This document shows positions 30,278 to 40,563 of a stretch of DNA of 64,000 nt, in pieces (the stretch's first letter is position 1; every line of letters starts with the position of its first letter). Source of the DNA: Akkermansia muciniphila. Its GTDB lineage: Bacteria; Verrucomicrobiota; Verrucomicrobiia; Verrucomicrobiales; Akkermansiaceae. The translations under genes and the position numbers were made by a program. The notes beneath the pieces are model-generated. The model ran no database searches and had not been told where the DNA came from. It saw only the letters and a list, made by a program, of their open reading frames with translations. Where the stretch lies: positions 1 to 64,000 of the forward strand of contig NZ_FXYA01000215.1 of NCBI RefSeq assembly GCF_900184965.1, given 5' to 3'.

Positions 30278-32026
30278 TCAGGTTAACGGGATTTTGACGG
30301 ATGGATAGCGGTAATGCCGCGGAGTGGGGGCGCCGGCCAGCGCAATGAGAAAAGCGAAGAGCCCCACGCGACCGGCGAGCATGTTGATGATAAGAAGATA
30401 TTTGGAAGGATCGCTTAAATCTGGGGTGATGCCCCGCGACACGCCTACCGTAGCAAAAGCGCTGCAGTTTTCAAAGAAGATATCCAGCGAGCTCATGGAG
30501 GGCTCCAGGGCGCAAATCAGGACGGTAAAGCAGCCGATCCAGGCGCAGGAGACTACTACGGTAATCACGCAGCGCGCTACGGTGCGCTGGTCGATGCGGC
30601 GGCGGAAAAATTCCACATGATCCCTGCCGCGGAGGATGCGCAGTATTTCCGCGCCTGCAATGGCGCAGGTAGTGGTTCTCATGCCGCCTGCCGTCCCGCC
30701 GGGGCTGCCTCCCACCACCATCAGACCGCACATAATGAGGCTGGCCGCGGGCAGATAGCGGCTGTAATCGCTGATGTTGAATCCCGCCGTGCGGGCCGTA
30801 ACGCTGTCGAAAAGACAAATCCAGAGGTGTTCCCACAACGGTTCCGCGGCATGGGGAGAGGAAACGGCAAAGATAGCCAGGGCGCCTCCCGCCAGAAGAA
30901 TCCCCGTGGAAATCATCACCAGCTTGAAATAAGGGGTCCACTGCATGTGCAGGCGGCGGTGTTTGGAAAAGAAGCGGTTCGCCAGGCGTGAATTAATTTC
31001 CTTGTAAATGCCGAATCCCAGGCCGCCGCATATGATCAGCGCCATGATAACCGCCTGCCCGCTGTGGCACAGGCGGATGCCCGGTTCCATCAAATTCATC
31101 GGGAAAGTTGAAAAACCTGCATTGCAGAAGGCGGAAACGGAGTGGAACAGGGAATGCCACCACAAAGGTTCCCCCATCAGGTTGATGTCCTTCCCTTCCC
31201 AGGAGAAATAAAGAAGGACGGCACCGCACAGTTCAATGAACAACGTGCTGACCACAATAGTGGTGATAAAGGAGACGACGGCCCCCAGATTGTCTTCATC
31301 AAGCAGATCCGTCAGCAGCACGCGGTCCCTCAGGGAAAAACCCTGGCCCGCCACCATGGCTACGAAGTAGGCGAACGTCATGATGCCGAATCCGCCAATC
31401 TGGATAAGGGCAAGCGTGAACAGTTCCCCCAGCGGAGTGAAAGTATGGGCAAAATCTACGGTGTTCAGACCGGTGACGCATACTGCGCTGGTGCTGGTGA
31501 ACAGGACATCCGTAAAACTGAGCGTAATACCCGGATATGTGGAATTAGGCAGCAGAAGCAATCCGGCGCCTGCCAGGATGACCACACCCAGGGAGGCTAC
31601 AAACTGCATGGCGGGGGCCATGAGAGGCCGGCCTCTCTTTTGCTTGCCCACCAGCCATTCAAAAATCCTGGTCAGGGACATCAGCGTGGGAATGGCAATC
31701 AGCCCGGCCGTAATCACCAGGCGGGAAAGTTCCGTGAACCTCATGTATCCCGCTTCCTGTTGTTCCCTGGCAATCAGGAGAAAAATCATGAGGCAGCTGG
31801 CGATTTGGAAAATCAGGAGCCTCAGGGAAGGGCGGTTGATTTCCTTCCGGAAATAGGATCCCAGAATGCCCGTCAGGTGGCCCAGCGTGGCGACGGCTGC
31901 AATCAGGCGTGACCATTCATATTCCGTCCGCGTCAGGGGCCATCCCAGCTCCCAGACCACCGCCCCCAGAAGAATGGCAATACAGACGGCTGCAAGTTTG
32001 GTGAATCCCGAGCGTGTGGTAGTCAT
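30278..32026 (-). CDS. Trk/Ktr potassium transporter membrane subunit
   Basis: A 582-residue inner-membrane protein of the TrkH/KtrB superfamily, which has four M1-P-M2 repeats around a K+ path. Selectivity-filter-like loops include TSTSAVCVTGLNT, HSVSAFCNAGFST, DSVTARTAGFN and ENCSAFATVGVS, each with the key Gly. About four extra N-terminal helices make it longer than KtrB (about 450). The loop GGSPGGTAGGMRTTT before the last repeat is typical. Together with the downstream RCK subunit it forms the uptake system. Confidence 0.93.
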   Translation of the reverse strand: MTTTRSGFTKLAAVCIAILLGAVVWELGWPLTRTEYEWSRLIAAVATLGHLTGILGSYFRKEINRPSLRLLIFQIASCLMIFLLIAREQQEAGYMRFTELSRLVITAGLIAIPTLMSLTRIFEWLVGKQKRGRPLMAPAMQFVASLGVVILAGAGLLLLPNSTYPGITLSFTDVLFTSTSAVCVTGLNTVDFAHTFTPLGELFTLALIQIGGFGIMTFAYFVAMVAGQGFSLRDRVLLTDLLDEDNLGAVVSFITTIVVSTLFIELCGAVLLYFSWEGKDINLMGEPLWWHSLFHSVSAFCNAGFSTFPMNLMEPGIRLCHSGQAVIMALIICGGLGFGIYKEINSRLANRFFSKHRRLHMQWTPYFKLVMISTGILLAGGALAIFAVSSPHAAEPLWEHLWICLFDSVTARTAGFNISDYSRYLPAASLIMCGLMVVGGSPGGTAGGMRTTTCAIAGAEILRILRGRDHVEFFRRRIDQRTVARCVITVVVSCAWIGCFTVLICALEPSMSSLDIFFENCSAFATVGVSRGITPDLSDPSKYLLIINMLAGRVGLFAFLIALAGAPTPRHYRYPSVKIPLT

Positions 32027-32333
32027 GGATGGAGATGCCTGATGCGGAGTTTACCACCTGGGCATGGGAAGAAAAGCTCTTAGGCCGTTTTATACATGCG
32101 GGCGAGAAGGGGCGGATGCCGCGTTGCGTTGTTTCACGGCGGGGCAGGGCCGCTGGAAAATGGGTTAATGGCATTGATAAATTTCAATCAATTTTTCTTA
32201 TTGGCGTATACGAGCGGCAGGGCTGCCGAAAAGGGCATCAGATCAAAAAGGAGAGATTTTTTATCAAAAGGCATCCCGCGGCAAGCCGTATTTTAGGCTT
32301 TTCCTTTAGCGGCCGTGATGGCTTGATAGGGCC
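32027..32333. other. Divergent intergenic region between the potassium operon and hisF
   Basis: About 300 bp that should hold both promoters. I see no tRNA, riboswitch or strong hairpin. Confidence 0.4.
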
Positions 32334-33101
32334 GTGCTGGCTAAAAGAATTATTCCGTGTCTGGACGTAACGAACGGCAGGGTCGTCAAGGGGACCAATT
32401 TCATCAATCTGAGGGATGCCGGGGATCCGGTAGAATGCGCCAGGGCGTATGATGCCCAGCAGGCGGACGAACTTGTTTTTCTGGATATTACCGCTTCTTC
32501 CGATGGCCGTGCCACCATGGCGGACGTTGTGCGCCGCACGGCGGCATGCTGTTTTATGCCGCTGACGGTGGGCGGCGGCATCCGTTCCGTGAAGGATATG
32601 CGCGAAATGCTTCTGGCGGGTGCGGACAAGGTCTCCCTGAATACGGCGGCTATCAATCGGCCGGAATTGATTAATGAAGGTGCGGCGGCTTTCGGGAGCC
32701 AGTGCATCGTCGTCGCTATTGACGCCAAACGCCAGACTTCCGGCAAGTGGGGCGTTTCCACCCATGGGGGAAGGAAGTTCGTGGGGTTGGATGCCGTGGA
32801 ATGGGCCGTGGAGGCGGAACGCCGCGGGGCCGGGGAAATCTTATTGACCAGCATGGACGCGGACGGGGCCAAAACAGGTTATGATATTGAGTTGACCCGC
32901 GCCGTAAGCAGTGCGGTGCGCATTCCGGTAATCGCCAGCGGGGGAGCGGGTAATTTGGACCACATGGTGGATGTGCTGGTGGAAGGAAAGGCGGATGCCG
33001 TGCTGGCGGCTTCCATTTTCCACTTCGGGGAATATACGGTGCCGGAAGCCAAGGCTTACTTTGCTTCCAAAGGGATACCCGTACGTCCTCTGGCGGAATA
33101 G
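32334..33101 (+). CDS. hisF: Imidazole glycerol phosphate synthase cyclase subunit HisF
   Basis: A 255-residue (beta/alpha)8 barrel that, with HisH, converts PRFAR and ammonia to imidazole glycerol phosphate and AICAR in histidine synthesis. The catalytic Asp residues are in IPCLDVT (position 11) and VVAIDAK (about 130). The phosphate-binding GGGIR and SGGAG motifs are present. Translation starts at GTG, giving the standard N-terminus [11 protein letters not shown]. No other his gene is next to it. Confidence 0.96.
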   Translation: MLAKRIIPCLDVTNGRVVKGTNFINLRDAGDPVECARAYDAQQADELVFLDITASSDGRATMADVVRRTAACCFMPLTVGGGIRSVKDMREMLLAGADKVSLNTAAINRPELINEGAAAFGSQCIVVAIDAKRQTSGKWGVSTHGGRKFVGLDAVEWAVEAERRGAGEILLTSMDADGAKTGYDIELTRAVSSAVRIPVIASGGAGNLDHMVDVLVEGKADAVLAASIFHFGEYTVPEAKAYFASKGIPVRPLAE

Positions 33102-33154
33102 CGGCAACGATTTTTCTTTTGAAAGAAAAGGGAATTCCGGCGTATATATAAAGT

Positions 33155-35287
33155 ATGCGCCGTCTTTTTTTCCCTCTATGCTCCGCCATTGCCTTAACGT
33201 CTTTTGTCCAGGCCCAGTCCCTAGAGAGGCATCCCCTGTATGAACCCGCCCTGGTTTCCGCAGGAACCCCAAGCGATGCGGGTAATTTATTTGCCGGAGC
33301 CAAAGTAACCGCTTCCGGTCATTACGGCAGTGACCGTCCGGAACTGGCCGTGGACGGGCAGGCGAATAACGCCGGCAAATACTGGGGTTGCGAGGGCATT
33401 CCCGTCTGGCTTCAAATAGATATGGGAAAACCCCGCACGCTTTCCGCCCTGCATGTATGGCCCTATTGGGAGGGAGGGCGCATTTACAAATATAAAATAG
33501 AAGGATCCGAAGACGGGAAGAATTGGAACATGTTGGCGGATCAGTCTTCCAACAGCATTGCCGCCACTTCGGAAGGCGTTCCCTTCAAATTCAATCCGCA
33601 GACGGTCCGTTACGTTAAAATCACTTTTTTAGACAATAGCGCCGGCAATGATAAGGGGGGGCACCTGGTGGAAATCAAAGGGTACGGCCCCGATGCCGCC
33701 CTGAGCCTGCAAGCTGCAGCGGTGAAGGATTATGACCGTATTCCTTACAACGGCGCTCCCGGGCAGGAAATGCTTCAGGATGCCGTGCGTCTCTCCGGCT
33801 GGAGAGGCGAACGCGCCGGCGGGCAGATTGCCGTCTGGTCTTCCCGGGCGCAGCCCCAGTTATCGGCCTCCTGCGCCGGGGTAAAAAACGCTGCCGGACA
33901 GGTTATCCCTGTCCGGACGTCCATGATACGCTACACCAGGGGCGGCAACAGGCTGATTTCAGATATCATCGGCAGCGAAAACAGCTGCGATCTGCAGGCC
34001 GGAGGCGTGCGTCCGGTGTGGGTGGAAGTCAATATACCCCCGTCTGCCAAACCCGGCGTGTACAAAGGAAAAATAGTGGTTTCCGCTGAAAGCGGCTCTC
34101 CCGTCAGCGTGCCGGTAATTCTGGAGGTGGCGCCGGAATCCCTGCCCGCTCCCGCTCATTGGCAAGTTCATCTGGACTTGTGGCAGCATCCGCAGGCCGT
34201 GGCCCGCTGGCATGATGTGGAACCGTGCTCTCCGGAGCATTTCGCGCTGATGAAACCGGTGATGAAGAGGCTGGCGGACGCCGGGCAGAAGGCCATTACA
34301 TGCTCCCTGATTGATGAAGCCTGGAATGCCCAGACTTATGACTGGTTCCCGCCCATGATTGAATGGGTCAGAGGCAAAAACGGAACCATGCGCTGGAATT
34401 ACGCCAATTTTGACAAGTGGGTTTCCTTCATGATGAACGAGGTGGGCGTTAAGGGGCAGATATCCTGCTACACCATGATTCCCTGGAACATGAAAATCCG
34501 TTATCTGGATGAGGCGACCGGAAAGTACAAGTTTCTGGACCTTAAACCGAATGATTCCTCTTACGAAGCTATCTGGGGGCCTTTCCTGACGGATTTCCGC
34601 AAACACGTCAAGAGCAAAGGATGGCTGGACAAAACCTGCATCGGACTGGATGAACGGCCGGACGCAATGGTCAAAGCGGCCAAGAACGTGCTGGACAAGT
34701 ATGCCCCGGAATTCAAAATCGTTTCCGCCGTCAACCGGCCTACGGCCATGACCCGGGACGTTTATGACGTCTCTCCCGTTATTGACCATGCAGGCACAGT
34801 CACGGGCGATTTGCTGGCGCAGCGCAAGAAGGAAGGGAAAAAGACGACGTTCTACGTCTGTGTTCATCCCAAAAAGCCTAACACCTTCACTATTTCCCCG
34901 CTGGCGGAGGCGGAATGGCTTCCCCTCTTTGCGGCCGCCAATCATCTGGACGGCTTTTTGAGATGGGCTTATAATTCCTGGAACCGCAATCCGTTTGAAA
35001 AAACGGATTTTGGGAACTGGCCCGCGGGAGACTGCTACCTGGTTTATCCCGGCAATCTCAGTTCCCTGCGGTTTGAAAAACTGCGGGATGGCCTGGAAGA
35101 ATTTGAAAAGGTCAATATCCTGCGCGCCCGGGCCGCGAAAAATCCTAAGGCGAAAGCCGCTGTAGCCCGCATGGATGAAGAGCTTTCCAGGCTCTTTACC
35201 GTGGAAAAAAGCCGTGGGAATTCCCATGAGGATGATGTGCGGAAAGCCCGTGAAATCATCCGTAAAACGGCGGAAATTTCCCGCTGA
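33155..35287 (+). CDS. Secreted GH123-like glycosidase with F5/8C domain
   Basis: A 710-residue exported protein: signal peptide to about residue 20, an F5/8 type C (discoidin-like) module about 45-180, a beta-sandwich about 200-325, and a TIM-barrel-like region (about 335-650) of the DUF4091/GH123 group. The adjacent Asp499-Glu500 in IGLDERPDAM matches the Asp-Glu pair used by GH123 beta-N-acetylgalactosaminidases for substrate-assisted catalysis. GalNAc is the root sugar of mucin O-glycans, so mucin use is a reasonable inference. It follows hisF after 53 bp but is unrelated in function. Confidence 0.82.
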   Translation: MRRLFFPLCSAIALTSFVQAQSLERHPLYEPALVSAGTPSDAGNLFAGAKVTASGHYGSDRPELAVDGQANNAGKYWGCEGIPVWLQIDMGKPRTLSALHVWPYWEGGRIYKYKIEGSEDGKNWNMLADQSSNSIAATSEGVPFKFNPQTVRYVKITFLDNSAGNDKGGHLVEIKGYGPDAALSLQAAAVKDYDRIPYNGAPGQEMLQDAVRLSGWRGERAGGQIAVWSSRAQPQLSASCAGVKNAAGQVIPVRTSMIRYTRGGNRLISDIIGSENSCDLQAGGVRPVWVEVNIPPSAKPGVYKGKIVVSAESGSPVSVPVILEVAPESLPAPAHWQVHLDLWQHPQAVARWHDVEPCSPEHFALMKPVMKRLADAGQKAITCSLIDEAWNAQTYDWFPPMIEWVRGKNGTMRWNYANFDKWVSFMMNEVGVKGQISCYTMIPWNMKIRYLDEATGKYKFLDLKPNDSSYEAIWGPFLTDFRKHVKSKGWLDKTCIGLDERPDAMVKAAKNVLDKYAPEFKIVSAVNRPTAMTRDVYDVSPVIDHAGTVTGDLLAQRKKEGKKTTFYVCVHPKKPNTFTISPLAEAEWLPLFAAANHLDGFLRWAYNSWNRNPFEKTDFGNWPAGDCYLVYPGNLSSLRFEKLRDGLEEFEKVNILRARAAKNPKAKAAVARMDEELSRLFTVEKSRGNSHEDDVRKAREIIRKTAEISR

Positions 35288-35365
35288 CTTTTCCGCGGAG
35301 GAAAAAGAAACCGCTGCATTTCCATCTCTTTCCGGGAGCTTGGTTCAGACGCCGGACAGGGAGAA

Positions 35366-35686
35366 TCAGCGGTTTCTTCTTTGATATTGAGATCCCCATT
35401 CCTCCATGGAGGCCAGGATGGGGCGCAGGCTGCGTCCCAGTTCCGTAAGAGTGTACTCCACGCGCGGAGGCACCTCAGCGTACACCTTTCGCGTAAGGAG
35501 ACCATCCTTTTCCATGGAACGCAGGTTCGCGGTCAGGACCTTCTGCGTCACAGGACCAACGGACTTGCGGAGCTCTCCAAACCGCCGGGTGCCTTGGAGC
35601 AGATCACGGAGGATGAGCACTTTCCAGCGGGAGGAAATCAGTTGGAGAGTCGTTTCAACAGGACATGATGAAATATGATAAGTCAT
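35366..35686 (-). CDS. HxlR-family transcriptional regulator
   Basis: A 106-residue winged-helix DNA-binding protein. The HxlR signature is evident: an N-terminal Cys in CPVETTLQLISSRWK, then ILRDLLQGTRRFGELRK, TQKVLTANLRSMEKDGLL and VEYTLTELG. Many HxlR proteins sense electrophiles or oxidants through that Cys. It is transcribed divergently from the cupin gene, which is the likely target. Confidence 0.93.
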   Translation of the reverse strand: MTYHISSCPVETTLQLISSRWKVLILRDLLQGTRRFGELRKSVGPVTQKVLTANLRSMEKDGLLTRKVYAEVPPRVEYTLTELGRSLRPILASMEEWGSQYQRRNR

Positions 35687-35810
35687 TTATTTTAAGATAT
35701 GGTTTCTTTCAGGAACCTAGGGCACTATTTTCTGCCTACTTTACAGAAAGAATGTTGCCGCCTATTTTAATAAGCGCCTGCCGTTACGGCAAGCATCAAC
35801 AGATAATGTC
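35687..35810. promoter_or_regulatory. Divergent HxlR/cupin promoter region
   Basis: A 124-bp region between divergent genes. It holds TTCTG-N9-CAGAA (35730-35734/35744-35748) and a looser GGTT-N9-AACC (35701-35717), either of which could be the regulator's operator. Confidence 0.45.
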
Positions 35811-36248
35811 ATGAACAAGATCATCACAGCCAATTACAGGGAGGCGGAGCCTCAGGTTATCAGCCGGGACGGCAATTCCTTTGCGGTAAAACCCGTCATT
35901 CAGGAAGCGGATGCCGGAAAATGTGCGGCCAGTTTCGTGGAAGTGGAGCCGGGGGCGTACGCCTATGGCTATCATTACCATGAAGTGAATGAAGAGGTAT
36001 TTTATATCATCAGGGGCCATGCCGTTGTGCGTACTCCTGAGGGTGAAATAAGTTTGAAAGAAGGGGATGCGATTGCATTCCCCGCCAGTCCGGAGGGAGC
36101 GCATGTTATCCGCAACGGATCCGCAACGGAGAAGCTGGTCTATCTGGATGTGGGCACCCGCCTGACGCCCGATGTGGTCCACTTTCCGGATACGGCATCC
36201 GGAATGGTATGCTCTTTCTCCGGTGTGCACCATTTCCGGGAATCTTGA
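35811..36248 (+). CDS. Cupin-domain protein
   Basis: A 145-residue single-domain cupin. The metal-binding motif 1 reads YHYHEVNEEVFYIIRG (His, His, Glu) and motif 2 FPASPEGAHVIRN carries the last His. Such small cupins are dioxygenases, isomerases or small-molecule sensors; the substrate cannot be told from sequence. The divergent HxlR regulator suggests induction by a reactive compound. A terminator follows at 36292. Confidence 0.88.
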   Translation: MNKIITANYREAEPQVISRDGNSFAVKPVIQEADAGKCAASFVEVEPGAYAYGYHYHEVNEEVFYIIRGHAVVRTPEGEISLKEGDAIAFPASPEGAHVIRNGSATEKLVYLDVGTRLTPDVVHFPDTASGMVCSFSGVHHFRES

Positions 36249-36291
36249 AGAAGCATTCCTGCTTTAACTCCTTTTTCCGGTTTCTCCGCTG

Positions 36292-36324
36292 GCGCGGCCC
36301 GCAGGAAAGAAGGGCCGCGCTTTT
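36292..36324 (+). terminator. Terminator of the cupin gene
   Basis: GCGCGGCCC (36292-36300) pairs with GGGCCGCGC (36312-36320), followed by TTTT. Confidence 0.85.
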
Positions 36325-36616
36325 CTGGTGGGAGGGCGCGAGGGAACCGGTATTTCCCTGGCCGCATGAAGTGCTCGCCTTTGCCCTGGGCATGTCGGCA
36401 GCGGAGGCTGCGGCTGTATGGAAGCCTTTAGAACCTCCGTTCGGAAATGGAGCCCTATAATAGGGCGTTCTTATTCTGTGTTGCAGGGGTGGAAAGACTG
36501 AATTCCGGTTTTCAGGGAAGGCGGCTCTGGCTCGGAAAGCCTGCTTGCACGGCTTCATGGTGGAAAAACGGCCCCTCCCAAATATTCATGGTTTGTTTCC
36601 CATGAAATATCCGGCA

Positions 36617-36656
36617 GTAAAAAACGCCCCTGCCGGATACACCGGACAGGGGCGTT
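36617..36656 (-). terminator. Terminator of nifJ
   Basis: AACGCCCCTG (36623-36632) pairs with CAGGGGCGTT (36647-36656), with an additional inner CCGG/CCGG pairing. On the minus strand a TTTTTT-type tract follows. It lies 20 bp past the stop codon. Confidence 0.88.
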
Positions 36657-36676
36657 GAAGTTAAGCGGCCTTTGCC

Positions 36677-39600
36677 TTATTCTGCGGGCTTGTCGGCACC
36701 CATGCCGGCAATGCTCTGGTACAGGTTCCAGCGGTGCCAGACATCCTTCTGGGCTTCTTCAAGGAGTTTTTCAAATCCTTCCTTATTGGTCTTCGCCAGA
36801 AGCTTGAAGCGGTTTTCGCTGAGCAGCACATCACGCAGATCGCCCTTCGGGCCCTTGCCTTCCACAATCAGCGGATTCTTGCCCTGGCGGGTCAGGTCCG
36901 GATTATAGCGGTAGAGCAGAACCCGGCCGGAATCCACCCATGCCTTCTGTTGCTGCAGGCCCTTGGCCATATTGATGCCGTGGGAGATGCAGTGGGAGTA
37001 GGCGATGATGAGAGCCGGGCCGTCATAGGCTTCCGCTTCCACAAAGGCTTTCAGCGTGTGTTCGTCCTTGGCGCCGAGGGCGACGGAGGCCACGTACACG
37101 TTGCCGTAAGTCATGGCCATGAGCCCCAGATCCTTCTTCACGCCGGGCTTGCCGGTCGTGGCGAATTTGGCTACTGCGGCGCGCGGGGTGGATTTGGAGC
37201 ACTGGCCGCCGGTATTGGAGTATACTTCCGTATCCATGACCAGCACCTTCACATTCCGTCCGCTGGCCAGGATGTGGTCCAGGCCGCCGTAGCCGATGTC
37301 GTAGGCCCAGCCGTCGCCGCCCAGAATCCACACGCTCTTGCGGACGAGTTTGTCCGCAAGGGTCAGGAGACGAGCGCATTCCGGCTTGCCGGCGATTTTC
37401 TTCTTGAGTTCTTCAATGTTTTCACGCTGTTGGGCGATGTCCGCCTCATCCTTCTGCGGATTGGACAGTATCCGGTCCACCAGTTCCTGGCCCACGACGC
37501 CGGCGGCTTCATGAAGAAGCTCAATGGCGTGTTCCATCTGCTTGTCCAGGGAGACGCGGAAGCCAAGACCGAATTCGGCGTTATCTTCAAACAGGGAGTT
37601 GGCCCAGGCGGGGCCGCGTCCTTCGGAGTCATGGGACCACGGGGTGGTGGGCAGGTTGCCGCCGTAGATGGAGGAGCAGCCCGTAGCGTTGGCTACCACC
37701 AGGCGGTTGCCGAAGAGCTGAGAGAGCATTTTTACATACGGAGTTTCACCGCAGCCGGCGCAGGCGCCGGAGAATTCGAACAGCGGGCGCAGCACCTGCA
37801 TGGAGCGGATGTTATCCGTCTTTACCTTGGTGCGGTCCACGTCCGGAAGGCTCAGGAAGAAGTTCCAGTTGGCTTCTTCCTTGTCGTGAATCTTCCCGGC
37901 CGGAACCATGGTCAGGGCCTTGTGCGTCGGGTCCGTCTTGCTCTTGGCGGGGCAGACGTCCGCGCAGAGCGTACAGCCCGTACAGTCGTTCGGGGAAATC
38001 TGAATGACGAATTTTTCTCCCTTCCAGTCCGGATGCTTGGCATCCAGGCATTCAAACCTTTCCGGAGCGTTCGCAAGGGCGTCAGGAGAGAAGAATTTGC
38101 TGCGGATGACCGCGTGCGGACAAACGGCGGTGCACTTGCCGCACTGGATGCAAAGGGTCGGATCCCATTCCGGCAGGTCCAGGGCCAGATTGCGCTTTTC
38201 GTACTGGGACGTGCCGTTCGGGAACGTGCCGTCCACAGGCATTTGGCTGACCGGGATGCTGTCGCCTTCGCCGCACATCATCTTGCCGAGGATGTTTTGG
38301 ACGTAGTCCGGAGCGTCCGGGGACATGGCGGACGGAATGGCGTGTCCGTTGACAGTCTTGCCGGTTGTGTCCACCTGATGCAGATTTTCCAGCGTGGCGT
38401 CCACGGCGGCAATGTTTTTGTCAACAACATCCTGCCCCTTCTTGGCGTAGGTTTTGGCAATGGCCTTTTTGATGTAGCCGATAGCTTCATCCGCGGGAAT
38501 CACGCTGGCCAGCTTGAAGAAGCAGGTCTGCATGATCATGTTGATGCGGCCGCCCATGCCTGTCTTACGCGCTACGGCAAAGGCGTCAATCGTGTAGAGC
38601 TTGATGTTCTTGTCCAGAATCTGCTGCTGCATGCGGGCGGGCAGCGTGTCCCAAAGCTTGTCCGCAGGATGCGGGCTGTTCATCAGGAAAGTGGCGCCGT
38701 TGGCGGCATTCTTCAGAAAATCGAACAGATCCAGCAGGGAGGGCTGGTGCAGAGCCAGGAAGTTTGCCTTGGTGATCAGGTATGTGGACTTGATCGGACG
38801 GGGGCCGAAGCGCAGGTGGGAAATGGTGGAGGAGCCTGATTTCTTGGAGTCGTATACGAAGTAGCCCTGCACATACAGGTCCGTATGCTGGCCGATGATC
38901 TTGATAGCGTCCTTGTTGGCGCCCACGGTGCCGTCGGACCCGAGGCCGAAGAACATGGCCCGCGTCACGTCGTCCGCTTCCGTGGAATAATCTTCATCAT
39001 ACGGAAGGCTGGTTCCCAGCACGTCGTCGTTGATGCCGATGGTGAAATGGTTCTTGGGAGTGTCCAGAGCCAGGTTGTCATAGACGCCCTTGACCATGGC
39101 GGGGGTGAATTCCTTGGAGGAGAGGCCATAGCGTCCGCCTACCACCTTGGGCATGCCGTCGGTGAAGGGCAGCGTGCCGTTGGCCTGGGCGTCGAAGAGG
39201 GCCTGGATGATGTCCTGGTGGAGCGGTTCTCCCTGGGAGCCGGGTTCCTTGGTGCGGTCCAGTACGGCAATTTTCCTGACCGTAGCGGGAAGCGCCTTGA
39301 CAAGTTCGGTGGCGGGGAAGGGACGGAACAGGCGCACCTTCAGCACGCCCACTTTGGCGTTTTCCCGGGTCATCATGGCTTCTACCGTTTCTTCCACGGC
39401 TTCAGCGCCGGATCCCATCAGGATAATGACGCGTTCGGCGTCCGGAGCGCCGGTGTAGTCCACCAGATGGTAGGAACGGCCGGTAAGTTCCGCGAACCTG
39501 TCCATGGCGTTCTGGACAATGGCCGGGGTGGCTTCATAGAAACGGTTGACCGTTTCACGTCCCTGGAAGTAAACGTCCGGGTTTTGGGCAGTGCCGCGCA

Positions 39601-40255
39601 GGACGGGAGCATCGGGAGTCAGAGCCCGTTCCCGGAAGGAATCCAGCCATTCCTGCTTGATCATGCCGTTCAGGGTGTCGTCCGTGATGTTTGCAATCTT
39701 GCCGATTTCGTGGGACGTGCGGAAACCGTCAAAGAAGTTGATGAAAGGAATGCGGGATTCCAACGTGGCGGCGTGGGAAATGACGGCGAAGTCCGCCGCT
39801 TCCTGGGTGGAGGAGCCGCACAGCATGGCCCATCCGCAGGAACGGGCGCTCATCACGTCACTGTGGTCGCCGAAGATGGAGAGGGCCTGGTAGGCCAGGG
39901 AGCGGGCGGCCACGTGGAACACGGCGGGAGTCAGTTCCCCTGCGATTTTGAACATGTTCGGGATCATCAGCAGGAGCCCCTGGGATGCGGTGAACGTGGT
40001 TGCCAGCGCTCCGGTCTGGAGGGCGCCGTGAACGGTGCCTGCCGCGCCGCCTTCACTCTGCATTTCCACCACGGAGGGAACGGTGCCCCACAGGTTCTTC
40101 TTGTTGACGGCGGCCCAGCTTTCAGCTGATTCGCCCATCGGAGAAGATGGTGTAATGGGGTAAATGGCAATGACTTCAGAAAAACGATAGGCTACGGAGG
40201 CTACGGCTTCGTTAGCGTCAATCGTGCTGTAAGTTACGGTTGTCTGATCACTCAT
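36677..40255 (-). CDS. nifJ: Pyruvate:ferredoxin (flavodoxin) oxidoreductase
   Basis: A 1192-residue single-chain enzyme that converts pyruvate and CoA to acetyl-CoA and CO2 with reduction of ferredoxin, central to anaerobic metabolism. Domains appear in the usual order: the N-terminal alpha part (ITPSSPMGESAE, near residue 35), domain II about 260-410, the gamma part with YDSKKSGSSTISHLRFGP, and a 2[4Fe-4S] ferredoxin module near 690-760 (CIQCGKCTAVCP and CTGCTLCADVCP). The thiamine-diphosphate domain has GGDGWAYDIGYGG and NTGGQ. The proximal-cluster Cys pair CAGCGET is present. It is monocistronic with its own terminator. Confidence 0.97.
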   Translation of the reverse strand: MSDQTTVTYSTIDANEAVASVAYRFSEVIAIYPITPSSPMGESAESWAAVNKKNLWGTVPSVVEMQSEGGAAGTVHGALQTGALATTFTASQGLLLMIPNMFKIAGELTPAVFHVAARSLAYQALSIFGDHSDVMSARSCGWAMLCGSSTQEAADFAVISHAATLESRIPFINFFDGFRTSHEIGKIANITDDTLNGMIKQEWLDSFRERALTPDAPVLRGTAQNPDVYFQGRETVNRFYEATPAIVQNAMDRFAELTGRSYHLVDYTGAPDAERVIILMGSGAEAVEETVEAMMTRENAKVGVLKVRLFRPFPATELVKALPATVRKIAVLDRTKEPGSQGEPLHQDIIQALFDAQANGTLPFTDGMPKVVGGRYGLSSKEFTPAMVKGVYDNLALDTPKNHFTIGINDDVLGTSLPYDEDYSTEADDVTRAMFFGLGSDGTVGANKDAIKIIGQHTDLYVQGYFVYDSKKSGSSTISHLRFGPRPIKSTYLITKANFLALHQPSLLDLFDFLKNAANGATFLMNSPHPADKLWDTLPARMQQQILDKNIKLYTIDAFAVARKTGMGGRINMIMQTCFFKLASVIPADEAIGYIKKAIAKTYAKKGQDVVDKNIAAVDATLENLHQVDTTGKTVNGHAIPSAMSPDAPDYVQNILGKMMCGEGDSIPVSQMPVDGTFPNGTSQYEKRNLALDLPEWDPTLCIQCGKCTAVCPHAVIRSKFFSPDALANAPERFECLDAKHPDWKGEKFVIQISPNDCTGCTLCADVCPAKSKTDPTHKALTMVPAGKIHDKEEANWNFFLSLPDVDRTKVKTDNIRSMQVLRPLFEFSGACAGCGETPYVKMLSQLFGNRLVVANATGCSSIYGGNLPTTPWSHDSEGRGPAWANSLFEDNAEFGLGFRVSLDKQMEHAIELLHEAAGVVGQELVDRILSNPQKDEADIAQQRENIEELKKKIAGKPECARLLTLADKLVRKSVWILGGDGWAYDIGYGGLDHILASGRNVKVLVMDTEVYSNTGGQCSKSTPRAAVAKFATTGKPGVKKDLGLMAMTYGNVYVASVALGAKDEHTLKAFVEAEAYDGPALIIAYSHCISHGINMAKGLQQQKAWVDSGRVLLYRYNPDLTRQGKNPLIVEGKGPKGDLRDVLLSENRFKLLAKTNKEGFEKLLEEAQKDVWHRWNLYQSIAGMGADKPAE

Positions 40256-40563
40256 AAGTCTGCACGGATAGTTATAAGATTGATAAATAAGGTGCGTCTT
40301 AACGAGGATATTTATAACATGTCTGATGCCAAAGGTAAAAGCAATTATGCGTATGTGGGGTTTTGCGGGTCATTTTTTAATAATAAGACCAGTTTCTTTT
40401 CAATTCCTTTGAATATCGTGTTTTATGTGGTTCTGTCCGGGCTTTTTGCAAGAGCGGCGGGAAGGCCGGGGCGTGTTCCGGATCAACCCCGGCTGCCAAA
40501 AATGCTCCTCTGCCTGACAATGCGCTAGCCAAAACGGAAGCAAGCCTTTAGAATCCCCGCACT
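40256..40563. other. Divergent intergenic region nifJ / lysS
   Basis: About 310 bp, AT-rich next to nifJ, expected to hold both promoters. I see no RNA gene and no supported reading frame. Confidence 0.4.

Noticed and set aside
36245-36460. Possible 71-codon gene from a TTG after the cupin gene
   Set aside because: It reads somewhat protein-like but runs straight through the cupin terminator at 36292-36324 and has no ribosome-binding site.
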